Shown one piece after another: positions 50,525 through 59,022 of a DNA stretch of 64,000 bases. A program made the translations under genes and the position numbers. The notes under the pieces were generated by a model that was not told the DNA's origin, did no database searches, and saw nothing but the letters and a program-made list of their open reading frames with translations. Source of the DNA: UM-FILTER-49-7 sp964599895 (GTDB taxonomy: Bacteria > Acidobacteriota > Holophagae > Thermotomaculales > Thermotomaculaceae); the NCBI GenBank assembly GCA_964599895.1, contig CAZRHT010000006.1:3877-67876 (forward strand), read 5' to 3'. How positions within the stretch are numbered: the stretch's first letter is position 1; each line of letters starts with the position of its first letter.

Positions 50525-51141
50525 AAAATCTTCTAATCGGTATTTCAGGGGGTACCGGATCCGGAAAAACTTCTTTCGCAAGGGAGATCATGCGCCGCTT
50601 TCCGGGAAATGAAATCGTATTGATGGACCAGGATTCCTACTACAAGGACCTGGGGCACCTCCCTCTCGAAGATCGGCGAAAAATCAATTTTGACCACCCC
50701 AACTCGGTGGATTTTGACATGCTGATTCACCACATGAGGGAACTGAAGAAAGGAAATTCGGTGAAAAAACCCGTGTACGACTACGTTGCCCATACGCGTA
50801 AGCCCGAAACATTCCTTAAAATTGAACCCCGCAAAGTTATCATTCTTGAAGGTATCCTCATATTTGTGTTCCCGGAACTGAGGGAACTCATTGATATCAA
50901 ACTGTACGTGGACACCGATGCCGATGTCCGTGTCCTGAGGCGCATCCTCCGGGATATCCATGAGCGGGGCCGGGACCTGCAGAACGTGGTCGATCAGTAT
51001 CTGGGACAGGTAAAACTCATGCATGAAGAATTCGTGGAGCCCTCCAAACGATGGGCAGACCTCATCATCCCTGAAGGCGCCCACAACACTACCGCACTTG
51101 ACTTTGTAGAAAACCGAATCAAAACCCTGCTGACGGAGTAG
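50521..51141 (+). CDS. udk: uridine kinase
   Basis: The 206-residue P-loop kinase phosphorylates uridine and cytidine. Walker A is GISGGTGSGKTSFA; the MDQDSYYKDLGHLP, INFDHPNSVDFDML and KPVYDYVAHTRKPETFLKIEP stretches are diagnostic, and the LID region has RRILRDIHERGRDLQNVVDQYL. It overlaps the transketolase N-subunit by 4 bases and is followed 4 bases later by the C-subunit. Its place between two halves of one enzyme is unusual; both steps draw on ribose or pyrimidine salvage. Confidence 0.94.
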   Translation: MKNLLIGISGGTGSGKTSFAREIMRRFPGNEIVLMDQDSYYKDLGHLPLEDRRKINFDHPNSVDFDMLIHHMRELKKGNSVKKPVYDYVAHTRKPETFLKIEPRKVIILEGILIFVFPELRELIDIKLYVDTDADVRVLRRILRDIHERGRDLQNVVDQYLGQVKLMHEEFVEPSKRWADLIIPEGAHNTTALDFVENRIKTLLTE

Positions 51142-51145
51142 AAAT

Positions 51146-52078
51146 ATGGAAAAGAAAGCCACTCGTGTCGCCTATGGTGAAACACTTCTGGAACTCGGTA
51201 AGGAAAACCCGGATATTGTCGTCCTGGATGCCGACCTCTCCGGATCCACTAAAACCGCATTGTTCGCGAAGGAATTCCCCAACCGGTTTTTCAACATGGG
51301 GATCGCCGAACAGAATATGATTACCACAGCTGCCGGGCTTGCCACTGTAGGTAGGATCCCTTTTGCCAGCTCCTTTGCCGTATTTGCCACCGGCCGTGCA
51401 TGGGAAATGGTTCGCCAGGCTGTCTGTCTCGGAAACAAAAACGTCAAGATCGTTGCCACCCATGCCGGCATTACAGTGGGAGAAGACGGGGCCACTCATC
51501 AGGCACTCGAAGATATCACCGTCACCCGGGTGCTGCCTCATCTGACAGTCATAGTCCCGGCAGACTACTACGAAACAAAGGCCGCCATCCGTTTTGTCGC
51601 AGCTTATAAAGGTCCGGTTTATGTGAGGCTTTCCCGATCCGCCACACCGGTCCTCTTTGACGAAACGGTTGAATTCACCCATGGCAAAGCCCGAATCCTG
51701 CGCGACGGCAGCGATGTCTCCATTTTCGCCTGCGGCGTTATGGTGGCAGAAGCACTGGGAGCCGCAGAAATCCTCGAAAAAGATGGAATCAATGCAGAAG
51801 TAATCAATGTATCCACATTGAAACCTCTGGACACAGAAACCATCCTCCAGTCGGTCTCCAGAACCGGCTATGCAATCAGTGTAGAAGAACATAATATCAT
51901 CGGAGGTCTTGGGTCAGCAGTGGCCGAAACGCTCTGCGAAGGGCACCCTGCCCCACTTCGTCGAATCGGGGTAAAGGAAAAATTCGGTCGCTCCGGTAAG
52001 CCGGACGAACTGTTGAAGGCGTACCATCTGACGGCAGACGACATCGCCAAGGAGACTGCTTCCTTCTTGAAGTCATGA
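51146..52078 (+). CDS. transketolase, C-terminal subunit
   Basis: The 310-residue subunit has the pyrimidine-binding domain (VVLDADLSGSTKTALFAKEFPNRFFNMGIAEQNMITTAAGLA), the catalytic-glutamate segment (MGIAEQNM), GLATVGRIPFASSFAVFATGRAWEMVRQ, and the C-terminal transketolase domain (DGSDVSIFACGVMVAEAL...NVSTLKPLD). It pairs with the N-subunit upstream of udk. It overlaps ftsE by 4 bases. Confidence 0.93.
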   Translation: MEKKATRVAYGETLLELGKENPDIVVLDADLSGSTKTALFAKEFPNRFFNMGIAEQNMITTAAGLATVGRIPFASSFAVFATGRAWEMVRQAVCLGNKNVKIVATHAGITVGEDGATHQALEDITVTRVLPHLTVIVPADYYETKAAIRFVAAYKGPVYVRLSRSATPVLFDETVEFTHGKARILRDGSDVSIFACGVMVAEALGAAEILEKDGINAEVINVSTLKPLDTETILQSVSRTGYAISVEEHNIIGGLGSAVAETLCEGHPAPLRRIGVKEKFGRSGKPDELLKAYHLTADDIAKETASFLKS

Positions 52079-52737
52079 TACATTTTTTTCATGTGAGCAA
52101 GGTTTACGAAAAGGGGAACCGGGCCCTCCACGAAGTCAATGTTTCCATTGGAAAAGGGGAGTTCGTATTTCTAACCGGTCCGAGCGGGGCAGGAAAAACG
52201 ACGTTCCTGAAACTTATTTTTCGGGAAGAACTCCCCTCCTATGGCCGGGTTGTGGCAAACAATCAGAATACTATTGCATTGGGGAAACGTCAGATTCCGG
52301 ATTTCAGAAAAAAAATAGGCGTCGTTTTCCAGGATTTCAAACTCCTGGAAAATCGGACCGTTTTTGAAAATATCGTTTTCATATTGAATGTATTAGGGTA
52401 TCCCGCTTCCTTCTTACGGGACCGTGCTTTTTACGTCCTCAAACTCGTTGGGCTTCAGCATCGATACGACGACTACCCCCGCCAGCTCTCCGGCGGCGAA
52501 CAGCAGCGGATTGCCATTGCAAGAGCCCTGGTCAATGAACCTCTTATCCTCCTCGCGGATGAGCCCACGGGAAACCTGGACCCCGACCTCTCACTGGAAA
52601 TTATGTCATTGTTTGAAAAAATCAACAGTAGGGGCACAACTGTTCTCATCGCCACCCATGACCGTGACATGATTCGACGGATGCGAAAACGAACGCTCTA
52701 TCTGGACCACGGCCATCTTCAGGAGCACAGGAAATGA
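52075..52737 (+). CDS. ftsE: cell-division ABC ATPase FtsE
   Basis: The 220-residue ATPase has Walker A TGPSGAGKTTFLKLIF, signature LSGGEQQRIAIARALVNEP and Walker B LLADEPTGNLDP. The VYEKGNRALHEVNVSIGKGEFVFLTG opening is FtsE-like. With FtsX it controls peptidoglycan hydrolases at division. It overlaps both the transketolase C-subunit and ftsX by 4 bases. Confidence 0.94.
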   Translation: MIHFFHVSKVYEKGNRALHEVNVSIGKGEFVFLTGPSGAGKTTFLKLIFREELPSYGRVVANNQNTIALGKRQIPDFRKKIGVVFQDFKLLENRTVFENIVFILNVLGYPASFLRDRAFYVLKLVGLQHRYDDYPRQLSGGEQQRIAIARALVNEPLILLADEPTGNLDPDLSLEIMSLFEKINSRGTTVLIATHDRDMIRRMRKRTLYLDHGHLQEHRK

Positions 52738-53621
52738 AACTGTTTATTGATCTCGGTTTTTTTGGACGCGAAGGTTGGGCTAACTTCACCCGCTCCAGGA
52801 TGCTCAGCCTGTTTTCCATTCTCATCATCTCCATCTCCATTGCCATTATTACCCTTTTCTCCACTGTCTTTTTTAATGTGGACAACTACCTGAAAGAAAT
52901 GGAAAACAACCCCGTCTATTCGATTTTTCTGACACAGGACACCACTGCCAAGGAAGGGAAAGATCTTTCTCTCTACCTGGAAACTCTGAAAGGTGTGTCA
53001 GACGTAAAACTTGTATTGCCGGATGAGGGGATGAAAAAGCTTGCCGCCCGGTTCCCCCTTGCCGGCGAAATTCAAAAAACCTTGGAGGGGAACCCGCTTC
53101 CAATCAGTATCCGACTTCGAATCAACACTTCAGCATTGACGGTAGTGAGGAAGGCCTTGAAACCATACAGCATTGTGGAAAGCATTTACTCCCCCCATTT
53201 CTTTCTCTCCCAGCTGAAATCACTTTCTTCTGCCGTCTCATTTTTCATCGCCCTTATCGCCGCAATACTGGTTCTTGCCTCCGTCTTTACAATCTACAAT
53301 GTCATTCGAATTACCATCCTTGCCCGGCAGAATGACATTGCGATCATGCAGCTCGTGGGAGCAGACATGAAATACATCCGGGTCCCATTCACCGTTGAAG
53401 GAACCCTTCAGGGCCTCTCCGGGGGCATCATCGGCGCGCTGTTCGGCAGCGGCCTCATCTACGTCATCCGTTCGCACTATCTGGCCCATTTTCAATACCT
53501 GCCCTTCCTCTCCCGAATCACCTCATTACCCATGTCTTACTTCGCAGGCATTATTCTGCTTTCCATTGCCATGGGTATCTTCGGCAGTACTATGGCCGCC
53601 TCCCGAATCGAGTACGTCTGA
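52734..53621 (+). CDS. ftsX: cell-division protein FtsX
   Basis: The 295-residue permease-like protein has one helix near residues 23-45, an extracellular domain with KEGKDLSLYLETLKGVSDVKLV..., then three helices (about 165-190, 220-245, 265-290) and a late E-Y-V end (ASRIEYV). It signals from FtsE to periplasmic or extracellular amidase activators. Length and topology match FtsX. Confidence 0.93.
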   Translation: MKLFIDLGFFGREGWANFTRSRMLSLFSILIISISIAIITLFSTVFFNVDNYLKEMENNPVYSIFLTQDTTAKEGKDLSLYLETLKGVSDVKLVLPDEGMKKLAARFPLAGEIQKTLEGNPLPISIRLRINTSALTVVRKALKPYSIVESIYSPHFFLSQLKSLSSAVSFFIALIAAILVLASVFTIYNVIRITILARQNDIAIMQLVGADMKYIRVPFTVEGTLQGLSGGIIGALFGSGLIYVIRSHYLAHFQYLPFLSRITSLPMSYFAGIILLSIAMGIFGSTMAASRIEYV

Positions 53622-53762
53622 AGATGTTTCCTGCCAAATCTTGAATTGTAAGCGCTGAATGTAAAATTATGTAAACTCGGGAACGTGCCGCTCACCCCTA
53701 ATCAACCAATCTATTTCGTACCCGGAGTCAGATTGCAACCCCAGCGACAACCCTGGCCCTTC

Positions 53763-53790
53763 TTGACAATCATTCCTATATTAGTATAGT
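53763..53790 (+). promoter_or_regulatory. promoter upstream of acetyl-CoA synthetase
   Basis: TTGACA (53763-53768) and TATAGT (53785-53790) are 16 bases apart, about 33 bases before the start codon of acs. The rest of the 202-bp intergenic region from 53622 shows nothing else. Confidence 0.65.
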
Positions 53791-53823
53791 ATTATATACA
53801 AACAGCTGAAGGAGAGTTCTTAA

Positions 53824-55857
53824 ATGACTAACAACAGACAGTCTCGAAGCAATGTTTCCGAAGCACAGATTGCCGTGCACTGGAAGGAGGAAGAAACCTA
53901 CAGGCCATCGACCAGTTTTATAGCTCAGGCAAATCTGACTGATCCCGAAGTTCTGGATAAATACGGGGAAGCAAACTTCCCCGACTGTTACAAAGAATAC
54001 GCTGATCTGCTGGATTGGTACGAATACTGGCATACCACACTCGACCACAGCAAACCACCATTCTGGAAATGGTTTGCCGGGGGAAAGCTCAATGCCTGTT
54101 ACAATTGTGTGGACCGTCATCTTGACAAATACAAGAACAAAACCGCCCTCCATTTCGTTCCCGAGCCGGAAAATGAAAGAATTGAGCATATTACATTTCA
54201 AGAGCTATATGTCCGGGTGAACGAGTTCGCCGCCCTTCTCAGGGACTACTGTGGATTGAAAAGAGGAGACCGGGTTACCCTTCACATGCCGATGATTGCG
54301 GAACTCCCCATAACAATGCTGGCATGTGCAAGGCTGGGGGTTATCCATTCCCAGGTATTTTCCGGATTTTCAGGGAAGGCCTGCGCCGATCGGATCGTCG
54401 ATTCCGGAAGTCGTATCCTGATAACCGCAGATGCTTACTATCGCGGTGGAAACCTGATTGATCACAAGGAAAAAGCCGATATCGCGGTGGCCGGAGCCGA
54501 AAATGAGGGACAAAAAGTGGACAAAGTCCTCATCTGGCAACGCTATCCCGGAAAGATTTCCGCCGAAACACCCATGGTGGAAGGACGGGACGTCTTCATA
54601 AATGACATTATAGGCAACTATCATCATGCAATTGTGGAACCTGAAAAGATGTTGTCGGAAGATATTCTTTTTCTCATGTACACGTCGGGAACGACAGGGA
54701 AACCGAAAGGTGCCCAGCACTCCACCGGCGGCTATATGGCCTATGTCACCGGCACTTCCAAATACATTCAGGACATTCATCCTGAAGATGTGTACTGGTG
54801 TATGGCCGATATCGGTTGGATTACCGGCCACTCTTATATTGTTTACGGGCCACTGGCACTTGCGGCATCGTCTGTCATTTTTGAAGGTGTGCCCACTTAT
54901 CCGGACGCAGGCCGGCCATGGCGTGTGGCTGAAGAACTGGGTGTAAATATTTTCCATACATCTCCCACTGCTATCCGTGCACTGAGGCGGGTGGGAGCCG
55001 ATGAACCGGCAAAATACAATTATCATTTCAAGCACATGACAACAGTGGGAGAGCCGATCGAGCCGGAAGTATGGCGCTGGTACTACAAAGTTGTCGGGAA
55101 AAAGAAAGCCGTCATTGTAGACACCTGGTGGCAGACGGAAACCGGCGGATTTCTTTGCTCCACAATTCCCGCCATCCATGCAATGAAACCGGGAAGTGCC
55201 GGGCCGGGCGTACCGGGAATTTACCCGGCCATACTGGATGACAATGGTGAACCACTGCCGGCCGGTTCCAACAAGGCCGGAAATATTGTGATCCGAAATC
55301 CATGGCCAGGCCTGATGCAGACAATCTGGAAAGATGATGACCGTTTTGTCCGCCAGTATTACAGCCGGTACTGCAAGGACAAAGAGAGTACGGACTGGCG
55401 CGACTGGCCCTACTTTGCCGGCGACGGCGCCGTCGAGGGCCCGGATGGCTATTTCCGTATCCTGGGCCGCATTGATGACGTAATCAACGTGGCCGGACAC
55501 CGCCTGGGCACCAAAGAACTCGAGTCCGCCGCTTTGATGGTACCGGAAGTCGGTGAAGCGGCTGTTGTCCCGGTAGCAGACCCAATCAAGGGAAAAATCC
55601 CTCACGTCTTTGTTTCACTGCGCCCGGGCATCCAGGCTTCAAAAGAACTGGAAGCCAAAATCACTGCCACGCTGGCCACGGAAATCGGACCGATTGCGAA
55701 ACCGGGCCGGGTCTGGATTGTTCCGGACATGCCAAAAACTCGTTCCGGCAAAATTATGCGTCGTGTTCTCGCCGCTATTGCTAATGGGCAGAACACAGGA
55801 GACGTAACCACGCTGGCAAATCCCGAGGTGGTAAAAGAAATACAAAAAATGTCATGA
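53824..55857 (+). CDS. acsA: acetyl-CoA synthetase (AMP-forming)
   Basis: The 677-residue ANL-family enzyme makes acetyl-CoA from acetate, ATP and CoA. It has the acetate/propionate-type N-terminus (DLLDWYEYWHTTLDHSKPPFWKWF), A3 motif YTSGTTGKPKGAQHSTGGY, DTWWQTETGG, GRIDDVINVAGHRLG and the acetylatable-lysine motif PKTRSGKIMRRVL (Lys643). Acetylation of that lysine blocks the enzyme in other bacteria. The neighbouring GNAT-fusion, acuB and acuC genes fit that control. Ribosome site GAAGGAGAG. Confidence 0.95.
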   Translation: MTNNRQSRSNVSEAQIAVHWKEEETYRPSTSFIAQANLTDPEVLDKYGEANFPDCYKEYADLLDWYEYWHTTLDHSKPPFWKWFAGGKLNACYNCVDRHLDKYKNKTALHFVPEPENERIEHITFQELYVRVNEFAALLRDYCGLKRGDRVTLHMPMIAELPITMLACARLGVIHSQVFSGFSGKACADRIVDSGSRILITADAYYRGGNLIDHKEKADIAVAGAENEGQKVDKVLIWQRYPGKISAETPMVEGRDVFINDIIGNYHHAIVEPEKMLSEDILFLMYTSGTTGKPKGAQHSTGGYMAYVTGTSKYIQDIHPEDVYWCMADIGWITGHSYIVYGPLALAASSVIFEGVPTYPDAGRPWRVAEELGVNIFHTSPTAIRALRRVGADEPAKYNYHFKHMTTVGEPIEPEVWRWYYKVVGKKKAVIVDTWWQTETGGFLCSTIPAIHAMKPGSAGPGVPGIYPAILDDNGEPLPAGSNKAGNIVIRNPWPGLMQTIWKDDDRFVRQYYSRYCKDKESTDWRDWPYFAGDGAVEGPDGYFRILGRIDDVINVAGHRLGTKELESAALMVPEVGEAAVVPVADPIKGKIPHVFVSLRPGIQASKELEAKITATLATEIGPIAKPGRVWIVPDMPKTRSGKIMRRVLAAIANGQNTGDVTTLANPEVVKEIQKMS

Positions 55858-55872
55858 AACCAAGTTTTCTCA

Positions 55873-55903
55873 GGGCCTCCTCTTTCGGAGGCCCGCTTTT
55901 TTT
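55873..55903 (+). terminator. Rho-independent terminator after acsA
   Basis: GGGCCTCC (55873-55880) pairs with GGAGGCCC (55887-55894), 8 bp, loop TCTTTC, then GC and seven T. It follows the acs stop by 15 bases and precedes the GNAT-fusion gene by 49 bases, so these are separate transcripts or read-through controlled. Confidence 0.9.
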
Positions 55904-55952
55904 GTCATAATATCGACAGTCATATGAAATCCTGAAAAGAGGAAGTGCAAAA

Positions 55953-58370
55953 ATGTTCCGAGTGATTCCTGAAGGGCTTGATTATCGAGAACATGTCCTG
56001 TTGAAAGATGGCCAGGGGATAGAACTGCTTCCAGCCATTCCTGCACATATATCTTTAGTGACAGATTTCATGGATACGCTTTCAAAAGAGACACTTCGCA
56101 TGCGGTTTATGGCAGCAATTTCGCAGGTGTCCAGGTCCGTGATTGAAGCCCTTTGCCAGGGAGACTTCAAAGAAAACGGCTGCCTCCTGGCGATTTCGGA
56201 AAAAGACAATGCCAGAAAGGTAATCGGCCTTGGGAACTACATTGGCATGGGCAACGGTCGCTCAGCAGAAATGGCGTTTCTTGTTTCTGATGAATACCAG
56301 GGAAAGGGCATCAGCACACTGATTCTGGAGCGACTGGCCGGACTCGCCGCAGCGAACGGCTATGTGGAACTGGAAGCGGAAGTACTCCCGGACAATCAAC
56401 CCATGATCAACGTTTTTAAGAGTTCCGGATTTCAAATTCATCAGGTCTGGGACTCGGATTCGGTCCACATCGAATTGCCTGTCTCCAGTGGCATCGCCAT
56501 GCGGCAACGGGCAGAACTGAGGGAGCGGATTGCCATCGCAAATTCCCTGACCCCGTTGTTTAACCCTTCCGTGGTGGCTGTTGTGGGTGCATCCAGAGAC
56601 AGTTCAGCCATTGGGAATATGATCTTTCGAAACATCCTCCGAAATGGATTCGGAGGCACTCTCTATCCGGTAAATCCGCAAGCCGCATCTGTGAATGGAG
56701 TTAAAGCCTATACCCACCTGAAGGATCTCTCTGAAACCATCGATCTGGCAGTTGTGGCCGTTCCGGCTGAAACTGTTCTGACCGTGGCAAGAGAAGCCAT
56801 TGAAAAGGGAGCAAAGGGTCTCATTGTCGTTTCCGCGGGATTCGCAGAAGCGGGGGACAACGGAATTGAACGTCAGAGAGAGCTCGTGGAACTTGTCCGT
56901 TCCCATGGTGTACGACTCATTGGTCCCAGTTGCCTTGGCGTCATGAATACAGCACCAGATATCCGCATGAATGCAAGCCTGGCACCTTCTCTGCCCTTAC
57001 CGGGACCCGCAGGCTTCTTTTCCCATTCGGCGGCTCTCGGGCTCGTGATTTTGGAGTATGCCACTAAAAAGGGACTGGGATTCACAACCTTTGTTTCCGC
57101 CGGTAACCGGGCCGATGTGTCCGGTAATGACCTGCTCCAGTACTGGGAGGAAGACAGCAACACCCGGATGGCCATTTTATACCTTGAAACTTTCGGAAAT
57201 CCCCGGCGCTTTGTCCGAATCGCCCGCAGAATGAGCCACAAGAAACCTATTCTCTGCGTAAAAAGTGCCCGGAGCCGGGTCGGTCGGAAAACAGCAGAAG
57301 CCAAAACAGGGAATATTTCGGGAGAAAATACCGCCGTTACCGCCCTTTTCCACCAGACTGGGATTATTCTTGCCGAAACATTGGATGAGCTCTTTGATGT
57401 TGCGGTTGTTCTCGCACATCAGCCTCTGCCGGAAGGAAACCGCGTATCCATTATTGCCAACTCCAGCGGAGTTGGCACCATTTTTGCTGATGCGTGCGAG
57501 GTTAATGGGCTGGTAATCGCCGGTCCCGGGCTGGTGGATCTGGGTGCATTTACATCTCCGGAACGCTATGAATCAGCTGTATTTGAAGCACTTTCCCACA
57601 AGGAGGTAGACAGTTTGATGGTCGGTTTTGCCTGCGTCGGTCACTGTAGCTCAGGACCTGTTTCAGCCGCGATAAGAAAAGGGGTAGAACGTGCAGAAGC
57701 AACAATCGGGAAAAGGAAACCAGTCTTACTTTGCATGATGGGAGAGGTCGGCAGTATATCGCTTGTGGAAGAGTCGGGAAATCCAGGTGAAAAACGATTG
57801 TTCCCCGCCTTCCGCTTCCCGGAATCCGCGCCCCGCGCCCTGTCCCGAGTCGTAAACTATTCCAATTTTCAGAAAAAGCCTGAAGGACAGATCGTCTGGT
57901 ATGAAAATATCCAGGCGAATATCGCCAGAAAACGGGTAACATCTCTGCTTTCTGACGCATTGAGTGAAGAACCGGTTTCCCTGGACAGCGACGCAATTGA
58001 AGACATATTATCCTGCTTCGGGTTTCAGCCGATCCTCCAGCACAAGGCAGCATCGGGGGAGACGCAAACCATCGAAGTCCGACCGGATAAGCTCTTTGGT
58101 CCGCTCATCGTATTGAACCTGAAGGATCGTGTGCCTGTCATTCGCGTCACGCCCCTCACGGACCGGGATCTTGAGGAAATCAGAGAATCGAGCGGTATTG
58201 AAGTCAGCGGGAAACTTCTGGAGGCATTGGGCCGTCTGTCCCAGATGATTGAGGAAATTCCGTGGCTCTGGACTGTCAGATTGCCAATAATTTCAGATGA
58301 TTTATCGGTATTTATCCCGAACGCGACCATTACCGTAAAACCGGGAGGGGCCAGAAACCCGAATTGGTAA
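55953..58370 (+). CDS. GNAT acetyltransferase fused to acyl-CoA-synthetase-like body (Pat/Acs-regulator type)
   Basis: The 805-residue protein has an N-terminal GNAT domain (about 1-175; acetyl-CoA loop SDEYQGKGIST at 112-122) and a CoA-binding Rossmann domain (about 200-325; VVAVVGASRDSSAIGN). A succinyl-CoA-ligase-like region (about 350-640; GFFSHSAALGLVILE, SAGNRADVSGNDLLQYW) follows. The C-terminal ATP-grasp part is short: after AIEDILSCFGFQPI it jumps to FGPLIVLNLKDR and the family's late residues, lacking about 80-100 residues with the ATP site. In E. coli-type Pat the GNAT is C-terminal, so domain order is reversed here. It probably acetylates lysines of the Acs next door. Ribosome site AGAGGAAG. 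Confidence 0.85.
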   Translation: MFRVIPEGLDYREHVLLKDGQGIELLPAIPAHISLVTDFMDTLSKETLRMRFMAAISQVSRSVIEALCQGDFKENGCLLAISEKDNARKVIGLGNYIGMGNGRSAEMAFLVSDEYQGKGISTLILERLAGLAAANGYVELEAEVLPDNQPMINVFKSSGFQIHQVWDSDSVHIELPVSSGIAMRQRAELRERIAIANSLTPLFNPSVVAVVGASRDSSAIGNMIFRNILRNGFGGTLYPVNPQAASVNGVKAYTHLKDLSETIDLAVVAVPAETVLTVAREAIEKGAKGLIVVSAGFAEAGDNGIERQRELVELVRSHGVRLIGPSCLGVMNTAPDIRMNASLAPSLPLPGPAGFFSHSAALGLVILEYATKKGLGFTTFVSAGNRADVSGNDLLQYWEEDSNTRMAILYLETFGNPRRFVRIARRMSHKKPILCVKSARSRVGRKTAEAKTGNISGENTAVTALFHQTGIILAETLDELFDVAVVLAHQPLPEGNRVSIIANSSGVGTIFADACEVNGLVIAGPGLVDLGAFTSPERYESAVFEALSHKEVDSLMVGFACVGHCSSGPVSAAIRKGVERAEATIGKRKPVLLCMMGEVGSISLVEESGNPGEKRLFPAFRFPESAPRALSRVVNYSNFQKKPEGQIVWYENIQANIARKRVTSLLSDALSEEPVSLDSDAIEDILSCFGFQPILQHKAASGETQTIEVRPDKLFGPLIVLNLKDRVPVIRVTPLTDRDLEEIRESSGIEVSGKLLEALGRLSQMIEEIPWLWTVRLPIISDDLSVFIPNATITVKPGGARNPNW

Positions 58371-58392
58371 GGACTGAAATAAGGAGGCTTAA

Positions 58393-59022
58393 ATGTTAAT
58401 TGGTGAAATCATGCGTGAGAACCCCATCACCGTTGATTATCACACGAAACTCTGTGACGCTTACGCGCTGATGCAGGAGAAGGGAATTCGCCATCTACCG
58501 GTGATAAAAAACGGGGAAATGGTGGGTATTGTAACGGACCGGGATCTTCGCCTCGCCACCAGTCGCCTGGCAGTTCATCCTTTTGAACCGGAAGCAATAG
58601 TTGAACAGGTCATGAGCCATCCAGTCCAAACGGTCCATCCCTCTGAACCGGTAGAATATGCCATCAAGGTGATGAGAGAGCTGAAAATCGGGTGCCTCCC
58701 AGTACAGGAAAACGGAACTCTGGTTGGAATTGTCACCGGAGCAAATCTCATGGATGCCATGCTGAAGCTGGTTGGAATTCATCAGCCATCCGGACGTCTG
58801 GACATTCGTTTGCAGGATCGGCCCGGAGAAATGGCCCGGCTGACGGCACTCATGGCAGACCGAAACGTAAACATTCACTCCATCATGACCTATCCGGAAA
58901 ATGGAAAACGAATTCGCGTCGTACTCCGTGTGGGAACCATGGAAATTCGCCCGCTGGCAAAGGCAATATGTGATTTCGGGTTTGAAATCATGTGGCCCCC
59001 TCATATTTCATGTGTCGACTGA
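58393..59022 (+). CDS. acuB: CBS-CBS-ACT protein, AcuB-like
   Basis: The 209-residue cytosolic protein has two CBS domains (about 7-60, IMRENPITVDYHTKLCDAYALMQ..., and 73-125, VMSHPVQTVHPSEPVEYAIKVM) and a C-terminal ACT-like domain (about 135-205). CBS pairs bind adenosine ligands; in Bacillus AcuB belongs to the acuABC acetoin/acetate operon beside acsA. Here it lies between the acetyltransferase and the deacetylase, 23 bases after the former. AGGAGG precedes the ATG. Role is inferred from context. Confidence 0.85.
   Translation: MLIGEIMRENPITVDYHTKLCDAYALMQEKGIRHLPVIKNGEMVGIVTDRDLRLATSRLAVHPFEPEAIVEQVMSHPVQTVHPSEPVEYAIKVMRELKIGCLPVQENGTLVGIVTGANLMDAMLKLVGIHQPSGRLDIRLQDRPGEMARLTALMADRNVNIHSIMTYPENGKRIRVVLRVGTMEIRPLAKAICDFGFEIMWPPHISCVD

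Noticed and set aside
54370..55605. Long minus-strand frame of 411 codons inside acsA
   Set aside because: It is antisense to a clear enzyme gene, has no family similarity and is rich in Cys/His/Arg as expected of a shadow frame.
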